NCBI RefSeq assembly: GCF_001570425.1
Contig: NZ_BCSX01000049.1
Span: forward strand, 1 to 64,000
Direction of reading: 5' to 3'
DNA length: 64,000 bases
Source of the DNA: Mycolicibacterium brisbanense
Lineage (GTDB): Bacteria; Actinomycetota; Actinomycetes; Mycobacteriales; Mycobacteriaceae
Positions 27,825 through 36,704 of the stretch are shown here, one piece after another. Position numbers and translations under genes: made by a program. Each line of letters begins with the position of its first letter. The first letter of the stretch is position 1. The notes under the pieces were generated by a model. That model had not been told where the DNA came from. It saw only the letters and a list, made by a program, of their open reading frames with translations, and ran no database searches.

Positions 27825-28465
27825 TCCGCGTCCTCGGCCGAGCCCATCACGGCCAGCAGTTTGGCGAGGTGGCCGAAGGCGTCGGTCATGGGTCGCGTGG
27901 GCACCGACGGATCGACGGCCCGCTGAATCCCCAGCCCGATACCGGCGCTGAGCAGGAGATTGCCGAGATCGTCGAGGCTGGCCGCGACGTCGCTGCCCGC
28001 CAGTTGCTCCTCGGTGAACCCGAGTTTGGCCGACATCGACTGCAGGACATCGACGATCATCGTCGCGGCCTCGTTGCGCAGCGCCGTGATCATCTCCCCG
28101 AGTTCGGGGTTGTTGCGCGACAGCACCACGAACTCGAGTTCGAGCATGGTCCAGCCGACATCACCGGCGGTCCGTTCCAGCCAGGCGCTCACCGCGGCTA
28201 CGCGAGCCTCCAGTTCGTCGTCCGAGGTGGCGAGTTCGGCCATCTCGTCGAACTTTTCGCGGTGTATGAGTTCCAGCACCTCGCGGCACAGGTTGGGCTT
28301 GCTGCCGAAGTTGGAGTACACCGCGCCCTTCGAGAAGCCCGCGTCGTCAGCGATGTCGTCGAGGCTGGTGGCAGCGTATCCGTGACGCAGGAAGCGGAGT
28401 TTGGCAGCCTGCAACAGCTGGGCCCGCGTCCGTTCCTGGCGTTGCGCCCTGGTCAGCCGCGGCAT
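27821..28465 (-). CDS. TetR-family regulator of the SDR-patatin-FMO operon
   Basis: 214 residues. Helix-turn-helix ATSLDDIADDAGFSKGAVYS near residues 31-50; the ligand domain has a TetR_C shape. A TATCAT hexamer on the minus strand (28477-28472) lies 6 nt before the ATG, implying a leaderless transcript. It is divergent from the SDR-patatin-monooxygenase operon and is its likely repressor. Stop codons of this gene and the lipid kinase overlap completely within CTAG. Confidence 0.9.
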   Translation of the reverse strand: MPRLTRAQRQERTRAQLLQAAKLRFLRHGYAATSLDDIADDAGFSKGAVYSNFGSKPNLCREVLELIHREKFDEMAELATSDDELEARVAAVSAWLERTAGDVGWTMLELEFVVLSRNNPELGEMITALRNEAATMIVDVLQSMSAKLGFTEEQLAGSDVAASLDDLGNLLLSAGIGLGIQRAVDPSVPTRPMTDAFGHLAKLLAVMGSAEDAD

Positions 28466-28495
28466 CCGCTGATGATAGTTCGAGGTGCACTCCGG

Positions 28496-28540
28496 GTATT
28501 GAATTTACTCAGAGTATTCGGATACCGTCAGTATTTGAAT
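28496..28540. promoter_or_regulatory. Repeated GTATT elements in the tetR/SDR divergent region
   Basis: GTATTGAAT (28496-28504) and GTATTTGAAT (28531-28540) flank the inverted repeat GTAT-TCGG-ATAC at 28514-28525. The GTATT units recur at 18- and 17-bp spacing, close to two helical turns. This is the probable operator region for the neighbouring TetR. Confidence 0.45.
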
Positions 28541-28571
28541 GCTCGTGAGGTGACCCGTCGGGAGGCATGAC

Positions 28572-29456
28572 GTGCAGTTTTCCTGGAAGAAGCCATCGGC
28601 TGCCGGCGCGGTGGTCGTCATCACCGGGGGTGCCCGCGGCATCGGCGCCAAGACCGCCGAGGTGTTCTGCGCCGCAGGCGCCACGGTGTGGATCGGCGAC
28701 GTGGACGGCGATGTCGCCGCGGCGACGGCCGCAGGCATCAGGAATTGTCGCAGCGCGTGCCTCGATGTCACCGACCGCACGTCCTGGGACGGTTTTGTCG
28801 CCGAGGTGCTCGACGCCCAAGGTCGCATCGATGTCTTGGTCAACAACGCGGGCGTGATGCCGCTGGGCGCATTCGAAGCCGAAGCGGAAGCCACCACCGA
28901 CCTGATTCTCGACGTAAACGTCCGCGGGGTGCTCAACGGGATGCGCGCGGTGGTTCCGACCATGATCGATCAGGGCGCCGGGCACATCGTCAACGTGGCA
29001 TCGATGGCAGGCATGATCCCGATCCCCGGCATGGTGACCTACAACGCCAGCAAGTTCGCCGCGCTCGGTGCATCGCTGGCCGCGCGTCGCGAGTACGCGG
29101 GCGCCGGTGTCACGGTGTCGGCGGTGCTGCCGTCGGCCGTCCGTACCGAGTTGTCCTCCGGTGTCCAACTCGGTGGCGGGCTGCCGACGGTGGATCCCGA
29201 CGACGTCGCGCGCGCCATCCTGCGCACGCTGCGCACGCGTGCCGCACGTACGTCGGTGCCGGCCTGGGTCGCTCCCGGATGGGCGCTCGTCGACGCCCTG
29301 GTCCCCGAATTCGTCGAGCGCGCAGTACGTTCCAAGATCGACGACCGGCGCGCCCTGACGGCGATCGATACGGCCGGGCGCGCGGACTATCTGCAGCGCC
29401 TCGATCGGCAGTCGAAAGCCCATGCCGTGCAGGCCGATTCGAAGGCGGTGCGATGA
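28572..29456 (+). CDS. Short-chain dehydrogenase/reductase
   Basis: 294 residues, long for a classical SDR because of a C-terminal extension of about 40 residues. ITGGARGIGAKTA is the NAD(P) motif, NNAGVMPLG the structural NNAG, and YNASKFAA carries the catalytic Tyr-Lys. It begins with GTG (VQFSWKK), with GGGAGG upstream. The stop overlaps the patatin gene ATG (ATGA). The trio with patatin and flavin monooxygenase resembles parts of the mymA-type lipid operon of mycobacteria; substrate unknown. Confidence 0.88.
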   Translation: MQFSWKKPSAAGAVVVITGGARGIGAKTAEVFCAAGATVWIGDVDGDVAAATAAGIRNCRSACLDVTDRTSWDGFVAEVLDAQGRIDVLVNNAGVMPLGAFEAEAEATTDLILDVNVRGVLNGMRAVVPTMIDQGAGHIVNVASMAGMIPIPGMVTYNASKFAALGASLAARREYAGAGVTVSAVLPSAVRTELSSGVQLGGGLPTVDPDDVARAILRTLRTRAARTSVPAWVAPGWALVDALVPEFVERAVRSKIDDRRALTAIDTAGRADYLQRLDRQSKAHAVQADSKAVR

Positions 29457-30409
29457 AGACGGCACTGGCCATCGGCTGCGGCGGAACCATCGGTGGGGCG
29501 TGGGCCGTCGCGGCGCTGCACGCCCTGGTCGAGCAGACCGGCTGGGATCCTGCCGGCGCCTCGGTGTTGCAGGGCACGTCGGCGGGCGCCGAACTGGTCA
29601 CGATGCTCGGCGGCGGCGCATCGGTGGACGACCTCGTGGCGATGCATCTGGGCACCAGCACCGACGAGCGGTTGCGCCGCCACATCGCCGACACCCCGGC
29701 CAGTTTCCCGCCGATTCCCATGCCGGCGTTGCTCAATCCGCGACTGCTTCGCACACAGCGGGGTCTCGCGGCGGCGACAGGGCTGGCCCCGATCGGGCGC
29801 GGCGACGCGACCTGGCTGCAGCGCCTCGCCGATGGCTTCACCGGTGTCTCCGGCTGGGTGGCGCATCCCGGGACGCGGATGGTCGCTTTCGACTATCGGC
29901 GGGCCGAACGCGTCGCGTTCGGTTCCCCCGAAGCTCCTCGCGCAGAAACCGGATCGCTCCTCACGTGCGCAGAAACCGGTGAGGCACTGCGCGCGTCGTG
30001 GGCCATCCCGGGCTGGATGCCGCCGGTCACCATCGGAGACCGGCACTTCGTCGACGGCGGTGCGGCCTCGACCGCATCGGTCGACCTGATCGCCCGCGAC
30101 GACGCCGATCTCATCTACGTCATCGCACCCATGGCCTCCGAGAGCGGCCACCGGGCAGCCGGTTTCGGTGGCGTCATGGAGAAGCGACTGCTGCGCAGGC
30201 CGATGTCGGAAGGACTCGAGCGCGAGGTGGCCGCCGTGCGGGCACGCGGCACACAGGTGGTGGTCATCCGTCCCGACGACGCCGATCTGGCCGGGCTGGG
30301 CGCCCACTTCATGCGGCGCGACCGTCGGCGGGCAGCCTTCGACGCAGCGCTGCGCACCGCGCCGGCCACGGTGGCACGGGCGCTGGCCATCAGTGAGGGG
30401 GCCCGGTGA
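29453..30409 (+). CDS. Patatin-like phospholipase
   Basis: 318 residues. The oxyanion motif GCGGTIGG is at residues 8-15, the nucleophile Ser43 lies in GTSAG, and the catalytic Asp is in FVDGGAAS, giving the Ser-Asp dyad of patatins. Such enzymes hydrolyse acyl esters of phospholipids or wax-like lipids. No signal peptide. ATG 29453 overlaps the SDR stop and its own TGA overlaps the monooxygenase GTG, so all three proteins are made in coupled fashion. Confidence 0.9.
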   Translation: MKTALAIGCGGTIGGAWAVAALHALVEQTGWDPAGASVLQGTSAGAELVTMLGGGASVDDLVAMHLGTSTDERLRRHIADTPASFPPIPMPALLNPRLLRTQRGLAAATGLAPIGRGDATWLQRLADGFTGVSGWVAHPGTRMVAFDYRRAERVAFGSPEAPRAETGSLLTCAETGEALRASWAIPGWMPPVTIGDRHFVDGGAASTASVDLIARDDADLIYVIAPMASESGHRAAGFGGVMEKRLLRRPMSEGLEREVAAVRARGTQVVVIRPDDADLAGLGAHFMRRDRRRAAFDAALRTAPATVARALAISEGAR

Positions 30410-31860
30410 ACCGCGAGCTTCGGATCGTCATCGTCGGTGCCGGGATGGCAGGCATCGCCACGGCGTACACGTTCACCCAAGCGGGTTTTACGAATCTGAC
30501 GATTCTGGAAAAAGGGTCCGACGTCGGTGGGGTCTGGCACTGGAATCGCTATCCCGGCCTCACCTGTGATGTGCCATCGCAGATCTATCAGTTCTCGTTT
30601 GCGCCCAACCCCGACTGGGGCCACATCTGGGCGAGCGGCCCGGAGATTCAGCAGTATCACCGCGACGTCGTCGAGCGTTTCGGGCTGCAGCGATATCTTC
30701 GCTTGAACACCGAGGTCACCGAGATGCGCTATGCTGCAGCCGATTCCACGTGGACGATAACCACGGGTGACGGTTCCACGCTGCCCGCCGATGTCGTGGT
30801 CTGCGCGACCGGGGTGCTGCACCACCCGTTCGTGCCCGATATCGCCGGGTTGGACACCTTCCAGGGCTCGATCGTGCACACCGCCCGGTGGGATCCCGAC
30901 GTGGTCACCGCGGGACGACGAATCGCGGTCATCGGCACCGGATCGACTGGTGTGCAGGTGGTTTCGGCGTTGCAGCCCGAAGCGGAGACGATCACTCATT
31001 TCGCCAGGTCGCCCCAGTGGATCCTGTGGGCACCGATGGGGCTGCGGCAACCGAAGGCGTTCGGCCGCATCATGCGGCGCTGGCCGGCGCTGCACGACGC
31101 GACCCATCGGTGGCTGCTGTGGGCCTCGGGCATTCTGGCCGACATCGTCACCAAGCCGTCCTGGCGCCGCGCGCTGGTGCAGTCGTATGCGCGATGGTGC
31201 CTGCGCGCGCAGATCCGGGATCCGGAGTTGCGCGCCAAACTCACTCCGGACTACCAACCGCTGTGCAAGCGACAGGTGGTGTCGGGCAGTTACTACCGCG
31301 CCATCACCCGGCCCAACGCGCGACTGGTCACCGATCGCATCGACGCGTTCACCGCGACCGGCATCCGCACCGCCTCCGGCGAACACCATGACGTCGATCT
31401 CGTGGTACTGGCCACCGGGTTTCACGCCCACAACTACATGCGGCCGATGCGGATCATCGGCCGCGACGGGATGACGCTCGACGACGCGTGGGTCAAGGGC
31501 CCGCGGGCCTACCGGATGACCGCAATCCCGGGATTTCCCAACCTGTTCACCGTGCTCGGCCCGAACTCGCCGACCGGCTCCATCCCGCTGCAATATTCGG
31601 CAGAGCTGACGGCGCGTTACCTCGTGAAGTGGCTACACCGGCTCGCGGCCGGTGAGGTGACCGCAGTGGAAGTCACCGAGTCGGCCACCGACGAGTTCAA
31701 CGCCGCAGTGGCGGAAGCGCTCGGGCCGACCGTGTGGAACACCGGCTGCAACTCGTGGTACTTCACCGACAACGGCACCATCGACCTGTGGCCGTTCGAC
31801 CGCGCGACGCTCACCCACATGCTCTCCGAACCCGATCCGGCTCATTACCGTACGGCCTGA
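30406..31860 (+). CDS. Flavin-containing (Baeyer-Villiger type) monooxygenase
   Basis: 484 residues. FAD motif IVGAGMAGIATAYTF at the N-terminus, BVMO-like fingerprint FQGSIVHTARWDP (FxGxxxHxxxW), then NADPH motif IGTGSTGVQV. A second signature, ATGFHAHN, is also typical. It inserts or adds oxygen to ketones or related substrates. GTG 30406 overlaps the patatin stop. With the SDR it could interconvert an alcohol and a ketone before oxygenation, and the patatin could release or cleave the ester; this is inference. Confidence 0.9.
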   Translation: MNRELRIVIVGAGMAGIATAYTFTQAGFTNLTILEKGSDVGGVWHWNRYPGLTCDVPSQIYQFSFAPNPDWGHIWASGPEIQQYHRDVVERFGLQRYLRLNTEVTEMRYAAADSTWTITTGDGSTLPADVVVCATGVLHHPFVPDIAGLDTFQGSIVHTARWDPDVVTAGRRIAVIGTGSTGVQVVSALQPEAETITHFARSPQWILWAPMGLRQPKAFGRIMRRWPALHDATHRWLLWASGILADIVTKPSWRRALVQSYARWCLRAQIRDPELRAKLTPDYQPLCKRQVVSGSYYRAITRPNARLVTDRIDAFTATGIRTASGEHHDVDLVVLATGFHAHNYMRPMRIIGRDGMTLDDAWVKGPRAYRMTAIPGFPNLFTVLGPNSPTGSIPLQYSAELTARYLVKWLHRLAAGEVTAVEVTESATDEFNAAVAEALGPTVWNTGCNSWYFTDNGTIDLWPFDRATLTHMLSEPDPAHYRTA

Positions 31861-31868
31861 GGCACTTT

Positions 31869-31887
31869 CGCGTGTTCTTCGCACGCG
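31869..31887 (+). terminator. Hairpin after the flavin monooxygenase
   Basis: CGCGTG-N7-CACGCG, perfect 6-bp arms 8 bp after the monooxygenase stop. There is no T-run, so termination activity is uncertain. Confidence 0.35.
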
Positions 31888-31943
31888 CTGAACCGCGCAC
31901 GGTACGTTTCGACGGGTTGATGGATCGACTCGTACGGAGCCTC

Positions 31944-32465
31944 ATGGATGCAGTCACCCACATCGGTCGTTTCAGCGCGTTGGTGGTCGCTCTGGGCGCG
32001 GTCGTCGTCCACGGCACGGACTCCTACGCCCGCGCCGACCCCGGCCCGACGCCGCCGCAGGCCGGCTCTGCCTGTGGCGACAATCTCGACGGCGCGTTGA
32101 CAGAGCTGCCCCAGCCCGCCTCGGATACCGGGACCGCCAAGAATCTTCTGCAGTGCACCGGCGGCACGTGGCAGCCGTACCTCGACCCGTATCCCGCATC
32201 CGATCGCTGGCTGACCACCGGCCCCGAACTGGTCCTGCACGGTCAGGGCCGACGGAATCCGGAAGTACACGCGGGCACATGGACCGGGACACCGCAGACC
32301 GACGAAACAGCGTGCCGCGCCGAGGTCGTCGATGTGCTCGCCCCCGGCGAGACGTCGGCGCCCGAGTTCCACGCAGCCGACCCGGGCCGGCCCCTGACCC
32401 TGGAGGTCGGCGACCACCTGTTCACGGCCAGGCTCACCGGCTACTGCCTGTGGCAGCGCGGCTGA
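31944..32465 (+). CDS. Secreted protein of unknown function (Rv2253-like position)
   Basis: 173 residues. The N-terminus MDAVTHIGRFSALVVALGAV is a signal peptide with likely cleavage after YARA. The mature protein has four cysteines (in SACGDN, LLQCTG, ETACRA and GYCLWQ), suggesting two disulfides. I chose ATG 31944 because CGGAG lies 5 nt upstream; an in-frame ATG at 31920 is possible. It occupies the position of Rv2253, annotated as a secreted protein in M. tuberculosis. No enzymatic motif is visible. Confidence 0.75.
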   Translation: MDAVTHIGRFSALVVALGAVVVHGTDSYARADPGPTPPQAGSACGDNLDGALTELPQPASDTGTAKNLLQCTGGTWQPYLDPYPASDRWLTTGPELVLHGQGRRNPEVHAGTWTGTPQTDETACRAEVVDVLAPGETSAPEFHAADPGRPLTLEVGDHLFTARLTGYCLWQRG

Positions 32466-32484
32466 CGGTCGTCTGCGGGCGGCC

Positions 32485-32997
32485 TCAGCCGACTCCCCTG
32501 TTGAGCCAGCTGACCTCGCCGGTCTCGCCGCCGTCGCGGTAGGGCTCAAGCGATTCGTCCCATGCCGTCCCGAGCACAGAGTCCAGTTCGGCGGCGAGCA
32601 TGTCAGCACCACCGGCCATGAGAGTGCGCAACCTCTGCTCGCCGACCATGACGTCGCCGTTAGCGCTCATGGCCCCGCTCCACAGACCGAGCTGCGGCGT
32701 GTGGCACCACCGGTGGCCATCGACACCCGCGCTGGGATCCTCGGTCACCTCGAAGCGCAGCACAGACCAGGAGCGCAGGGCATTGGCCAACTGCGCTCCG
32801 GTGCCGACCGGGCCGACCCAATTGGTGACGGCACGTAGCTGCCCCGGCATTGCCGGCTGGGGCGTCCACTTGAGGTTCGCCCGCGCCGACAGGGTCGACG
32901 ACAACGCCCACTCGACATGCGGGCAGACCGCCGCGGGTGAGGCGTGGATGTACACCACACCCGTCGCCGCGTCGGCGAACTGGTTCGACGCACGCAT
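32485..32997 (-). CDS. Conserved hypothetical protein (Rv2256c-like)
   Basis: 170 residues. VVYIHASPAAVCPHVEWALS near the N-terminus and a SWSVLRFEVTEDP segment suggest a DUF3145-type actinobacterial protein; the C-terminus is helical (RTLMAGGADMLAAELDSVLG, then WDESLEPYRDGGE). ATG 32997 is chosen because AGGAG lies 7 nt upstream. No signal peptide or catalytic motif. Position matches Rv2256c. Function unknown. Confidence 0.8.
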   Translation of the reverse strand: MRASNQFADAATGVVYIHASPAAVCPHVEWALSSTLSARANLKWTPQPAMPGQLRAVTNWVGPVGTGAQLANALRSWSVLRFEVTEDPSAGVDGHRWCHTPQLGLWSGAMSANGDVMVGEQRLRTLMAGGADMLAAELDSVLGTAWDESLEPYRDGGETGEVSWLNRGVG

Positions 32998-33112
32998 CTG
33001 CTTCTCCTTCGGCTTCACGAGGGACGTCTTCCCCAACGACCTAGCGATACCGATCGAGTAATGCAGTTGTGTGTCGCGCGTGTCTATTGTGCCTTGTGTG
33101 GCCTATGTTGCG

Positions 33113-33946
33113 CTAGTCTGGCCCGATTTCTCTCAGGACACCATCAGATATGGCCGGCCACAGCGGGTAGGTCCACTCCCCGAAGTTGCGGTCGGTGAGC
33201 ACTACCAACGCCACATCGGCGTTCGGATCCACCCACACAAACGTCCCTGACTGGCCGAAATGGCCGAAAGTCGACGGCGAATTGGTCAAGCCGGTCCAGT
33301 GCGGCGATTTGCTGTCGCGAATCTCGAACCCAAGCCCCCAGTCGTTGGGCCGCTGCGCACCGAAGCCCGGTAGCACCCCCGAGAGGCCGGGAAACTGCAC
33401 CGCGGTCGCGGCCGTGTGCATGGCCGGCGAGACCAGCGCCGGGCGCAGCAGCTCACGGGCAAACTTCGCCAGGTCGGCGACGGTCGACGTGCCCCCGTAT
33501 CCGGCAGCCTCCGCTCCCCCGGTCAGCGTCGACGCCGACATCCCGAGCGGCTCGAACACCGACTCGGTGAGGTACTGACCGAACTCGATCCCCGACTCCT
33601 TCTCGATCGCCTGCGCCAACAGCGCGAATCCGGTGTTGGAGTAGATGCGCCGCGTACCCGGCTTGGCCAGGATGTCGTCCGACACCATGGCCACGCCCGA
33701 GGTGTGCGCGAGCAGATGACGGATCGTCGAGCCCGGCGGTCCGGCCGGCGTGTCGAGTTCGACGACACCTTCCTCGATCGCAATCTGCGCAGCCCGTGCC
33801 GTCAGCGGTTTGGTCACCGACGCCAGCGCGAACGGCTTGGCCGTATCGCCATAGCTGGCGCACACGCCGGTCGGCCCGATCACCGCGGCGGCCGCGGCTG
33901 TCACCGGCCAATCGTCAAGGACCTGCAGAACATCCGCAACGCTCAT
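33113..33946 (-). CDS. Beta-lactamase-family serine hydrolase (Rv2257c-like)
   Basis: 277 residues of the class C beta-lactamase/DD-peptidase/esterase superfamily. Catalytic Ser43-Val-Thr-Lys46 (SxxK), Tyr102-Ser-Asn (YxN), and HFGQSGT in place of KTG near the C-terminus. There is no signal peptide, so a cytosolic esterase or amidase is more likely than an antibiotic-degrading enzyme. ATG 33946 lies 10 bp after the stop of the TPR-like gene, so the two probably form an operon. Confidence 0.88.
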   Translation of the reverse strand: MSVADVLQVLDDWPVTAAAAAVIGPTGVCASYGDTAKPFALASVTKPLTARAAQIAIEEGVVELDTPAGPPGSTIRHLLAHTSGVAMVSDDILAKPGTRRIYSNTGFALLAQAIEKESGIEFGQYLTESVFEPLGMSASTLTGGAEAAGYGGTSTVADLAKFARELLRPALVSPAMHTAATAVQFPGLSGVLPGFGAQRPNDWGLGFEIRDSKSPHWTGLTNSPSTFGHFGQSGTFVWVDPNADVALVVLTDRNFGEWTYPLWPAISDGVLREIGPD

Positions 33947-33956
33947 GGGAGGCAAA

Positions 33957-34862
33957 CTAGCCCGTGCGCCCCATGCCACGCGCAAGCAGCCCGTCCGCCA
34001 AACCGGCTGCGACGGCGTCGACTTCGGCGACCAGGCGACGCAAGTCGACGCCTCGCCGCACCAACTCGGCAGTGTCGCGGCCCGACTCCACCGAGAGCCG
34101 GTACACATCGCAGATCGCGCGGTAGGCCGATGGCGAGGCCTGCGTGGTTTCGCACCACTGGTCCATCGACCGAGTCCACGCCCGCAGCCGCTCGCGGTCG
34201 GAACGACGCTGCGCCAGGTTCAGCACCCGCCGATAGACATCACCGGCCCACTCCATCGGCACGCGCTCGTCGAGACCAGACAGCAGGACATCGTCGAGCG
34301 TCGCGAGCCCGGCGGCATCGCCCGCAGCAACGGCGCTGAGGCCCTCGAGCACCCGCGCCAGCGTCGCCACCCCCGCATCGTCGACGCGCCCGGCGATCCC
34401 CGTCAGTGCCCGTGCCGCCTCCGCCAGCTGAGTCGATTCGTCGGCATCGGCCGCCATCACACCAGTGAGATACATCACATAACCGTGGGCGCCGCTCTCA
34501 GGCACACCGCGCAGCAGCATCTCGGCCCGCTGAGCCCAATTTCTCGCCAACGCGATATGGCCGCGGGCCAGCCAGGCCAGGCCGAGTTCGGCCGCCTTCA
34601 CCGCAGCCTGAACCGGGTCGGTGCGCAGCAAACGACTGTGGACGCGTTCATTGATGCGCACGGCTTCCCCGCCGTGGCCCTGCCGCCACGCGACCGCAGC
34701 GAAAACCGCGAGATCGTCCGTGTCGAGTGCCTGCACACCTTCCACGCGACTGAAGGACTCGTAGCTGGTGCGCCAGTCGTTTCGCCGGTACGCCGACCGC
34801 GCGACGACGAGAAGTTCGGTTCGATCGTCGACCACAACCAACGGTATCGCGAAGGTGGGCAT
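33957..34862 (-). CDS. TPR-like helical protein, possibly regulatory
   Basis: 301 residues, almost entirely helical and Ala/Leu/Arg-rich. ARSAYRRNDWRTSYESFSRV followed by LDTDDLAVFAAVAWRQGH matches the TPR-like effector half of mycobacterial LuxR-type proteins, but no C-terminal DNA-binding domain is present. It may be a truncated or specialised relative acting by protein contact. It is divergent from mscR across 41 bp containing an inverted repeat and lies upstream of the serine hydrolase. Confidence 0.75.
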   Translation of the reverse strand: MPTFAIPLVVVDDRTELLVVARSAYRRNDWRTSYESFSRVEGVQALDTDDLAVFAAVAWRQGHGGEAVRINERVHSRLLRTDPVQAAVKAAELGLAWLARGHIALARNWAQRAEMLLRGVPESGAHGYVMYLTGVMAADADESTQLAEAARALTGIAGRVDDAGVATLARVLEGLSAVAAGDAAGLATLDDVLLSGLDERVPMEWAGDVYRRVLNLAQRRSDRERLRAWTRSMDQWCETTQASPSAYRAICDVYRLSVESGRDTAELVRRGVDLRRLVAEVDAVAAGLADGLLARGMGRTG

Positions 34863-34880
34863 GGGGCGGACGGTTCGGTT

Positions 34881-34900
34881 CCCTAAGTACTACGTTAGGG
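34881..34900. promoter_or_regulatory. Inverted repeat in the mscR divergent promoter
   Basis: CCCTAA-N8-TTAGGG, perfect 6-bp arms, midway between the TPR-like gene and mscR. TACGTT at 34891-34896 is a -10 hexamer 7 nt before the mscR ATG, so a bound protein would block mscR transcription. Confidence 0.5.
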
Positions 34901-34903
34901 GGC

Positions 34904-35989
34904 ATGAGCCAGATTGTTCGCGGCGTCATCGCCCGTAGCGCCAAAGCCCCCGTCGAGTTGGTCGACATCGTCATCCCGGATCCCGGTCCCGGCGAGGTTG
35001 TGGTGACAATCCAGGCCTGTGGGGTCTGTCACACCGATCTGACCTATCGGGAAGGCGGCATCAACGACGAATTCCCTTTTTTGCTGGGACACGAGGCCGC
35101 GGGCCGCGTCGAGTCGGTGGGCGAGGGTGTCAGCCACGTCGCCCCCGGCGACTTCGTGATTCTTAACTGGCGCGCGGTGTGCGGGGAATGCCGCGCCTGC
35201 AAGCGCGGCCGCCCCCAGCTGTGTTTCGACACCCACAATGCGAAGCAAAAGATGACACTCACCGATGGCACCGAACTCACGCCCGCCCTGGGCATCGGCG
35301 CCTTCGCCGACAAGACTCTGGTCGCTGAAGGTCAGTGCACCAAGGTCGACCCCGCTGCCGATCCTGCGGTCGCCGGTCTGCTCGGCTGCGGTGTCATGGC
35401 GGGCATCGGCGCCGCCGTCAACACCGGGGCGATCACGCGCAACGACACCGTCGCCGTCATCGGGTGCGGCGGCGTGGGCGATGCCGCGATCGCCGGCGCC
35501 AACCTCGCCGGCGCCAAGACCATCATCGCCGTCGACACCGACAACACCAAGCTCGACTGGGCCCGCGACTTCGGCGCCACCCACACCATCAACGCCCGGG
35601 AACTCGACCCGGTCAAAACCATCCAGGACCTCACCGACGGCTTCGGCGTCGACGTCGTGATCGACGCGGTCGGCCGCCCAGAAACCTGGAAGCAGGCCTT
35701 CTATGCCCGCGATCTCGCCGGCACCGTCGTGCTGGTCGGTGTCCCGACCCCGGACATGCGGCTGGATATGCCGCTGATCGACTTCTTCTCCCACGGCGGA
35801 TCGTTGAAGTCCTCGTGGTACGGCGACTGCTTACCCGAACGCGACTTCCCCACCCTCATATCCCTGTATCTGCAGGGCCGCCTGCCGCTGCAGAAGTTTG
35901 TCACCGAGCGCATCGGCCTCGATGCCGTCGAGGAGTCCTTCGGAAAGATGCACGGCGGTCAGGTGCTGCGATCGGTGGTCGTACTATGA
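34904..35989 (+). CDS. mscR: S-nitrosomycothiol reductase / mycothiol-dependent formaldehyde dehydrogenase
   Basis: 361 residues, zinc-dependent medium-chain alcohol dehydrogenase. Catalytic zinc ligand Cys42 (CGVCHTD) and His63-Glu64 (GHEAAG); structural zinc Cys93, 96, 99 and 107 (CGECRACKRGRPQLC). NAD motif GCGGVGDAAI. MscR (Rv2259) detoxifies S-nitrosomycothiol and formaldehyde adducts of mycothiol. The stop overlaps the next ATG (ATGA), coupling it to a metallo-hydrolase. The transcript is probably leaderless. Confidence 0.94.
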   Translation: MSQIVRGVIARSAKAPVELVDIVIPDPGPGEVVVTIQACGVCHTDLTYREGGINDEFPFLLGHEAAGRVESVGEGVSHVAPGDFVILNWRAVCGECRACKRGRPQLCFDTHNAKQKMTLTDGTELTPALGIGAFADKTLVAEGQCTKVDPAADPAVAGLLGCGVMAGIGAAVNTGAITRNDTVAVIGCGGVGDAAIAGANLAGAKTIIAVDTDNTKLDWARDFGATHTINARELDPVKTIQDLTDGFGVDVVIDAVGRPETWKQAFYARDLAGTVVLVGVPTPDMRLDMPLIDFFSHGGSLKSSWYGDCLPERDFPTLISLYLQGRLPLQKFVTERIGLDAVEESFGKMHGGQVLRSVVVL

Positions 35990-36618
35990 GCGCCATGAGC
36001 GCGATCCAGCGAGTGGTCACCTCCGGCACCTTCTCCCTCGACGGCGGCACCTGGGACGTCGACAACAACATCTGGCTCGTCGGCGACGACAGCGACGTTG
36101 TGGTCTTCGATGCCGCCCACACCGCCGGCCCCATCATCGACGCCGTCAACGGACGCAACGTGGTCGCGGTCGTGTGCACCCACGGGCACAACGATCACAT
36201 CACCGTCGCACCCGAACTCTCGAAGGCGCTGGACGCGCCGGTGCTGCTGCACCCCGCCGACGAAATGCTGTGGCGAGAAATCCACCCCGACAACGAATTC
36301 CGTCCTGTCGCCGACGATCAGGTACTGAAGGTCGGCGGCATCGAACTGCACGCCCTGCACACCCCCGGTCACTCCCCCGGCTCGGTCTGCTGGTCCGCAC
36401 CCGACCTGAACGCCGTCATCTCCGGCGACACGCTGTTCCAGGGCGGCCCCGGTGCCACCGGACGGTCGTACTCCGACTTTCCCACCATCCTGGAATCCAT
36501 CAGCACGAGACTTGGCGCCCTGCCCGGCGAGACCGTGGTCTACACCGGACACGGTGACACCACCACCATCGGCGGCGAGATCGTGAATTACGACGAGTGG
36601 GTGGCGCGCGGCCACTGA
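35986..36618 (+). CDS. Metallo-beta-lactamase-fold hydrolase, MscR partner (Rv2260-like)
   Basis: 210 residues. CTHGHNDHIT gives the HxHxDH dinuclear metal motif (His66, His68, Asp70, His71), HTPGHSPGS and YTGHGDTT supply the remaining ligands, as in glyoxalase II. Glyoxalase II-like proteins hydrolyse thioesters, so this enzyme may hydrolyse S-formylmycothiol made by MscR; that is inference from context. The ATG overlaps the mscR stop and the arrangement matches Rv2259-Rv2260. Confidence 0.92.
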   Translation: MSAMSAIQRVVTSGTFSLDGGTWDVDNNIWLVGDDSDVVVFDAAHTAGPIIDAVNGRNVVAVVCTHGHNDHITVAPELSKALDAPVLLHPADEMLWREIHPDNEFRPVADDQVLKVGGIELHALHTPGHSPGSVCWSAPDLNAVISGDTLFQGGPGATGRSYSDFPTILESISTRLGALPGETVVYTGHGDTTTIGGEIVNYDEWVARGH

Positions 36619-36619
36619 G

Positions 36620-36637
36620 GTGGCCCTGCCCGGCCAC
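36620..36637 (+). terminator. Hairpin after the mscR operon
   Basis: GTGGCC-N6-GGCCAC begins 2 bp after the hydrolase stop. The 9-mer GGCCACTGA occurs at 36610-36618 (including the stop codon) and again at 36632-36640. Probable terminator; no U-tract. Confidence 0.45.
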
Positions 36638-36704
36638 TGACGCTTTGCGATCACGCTGAGCCAGTGTCTTAACGCGCGGCGGCGGTGCGCCCATAGTCGG
36701 TGCC

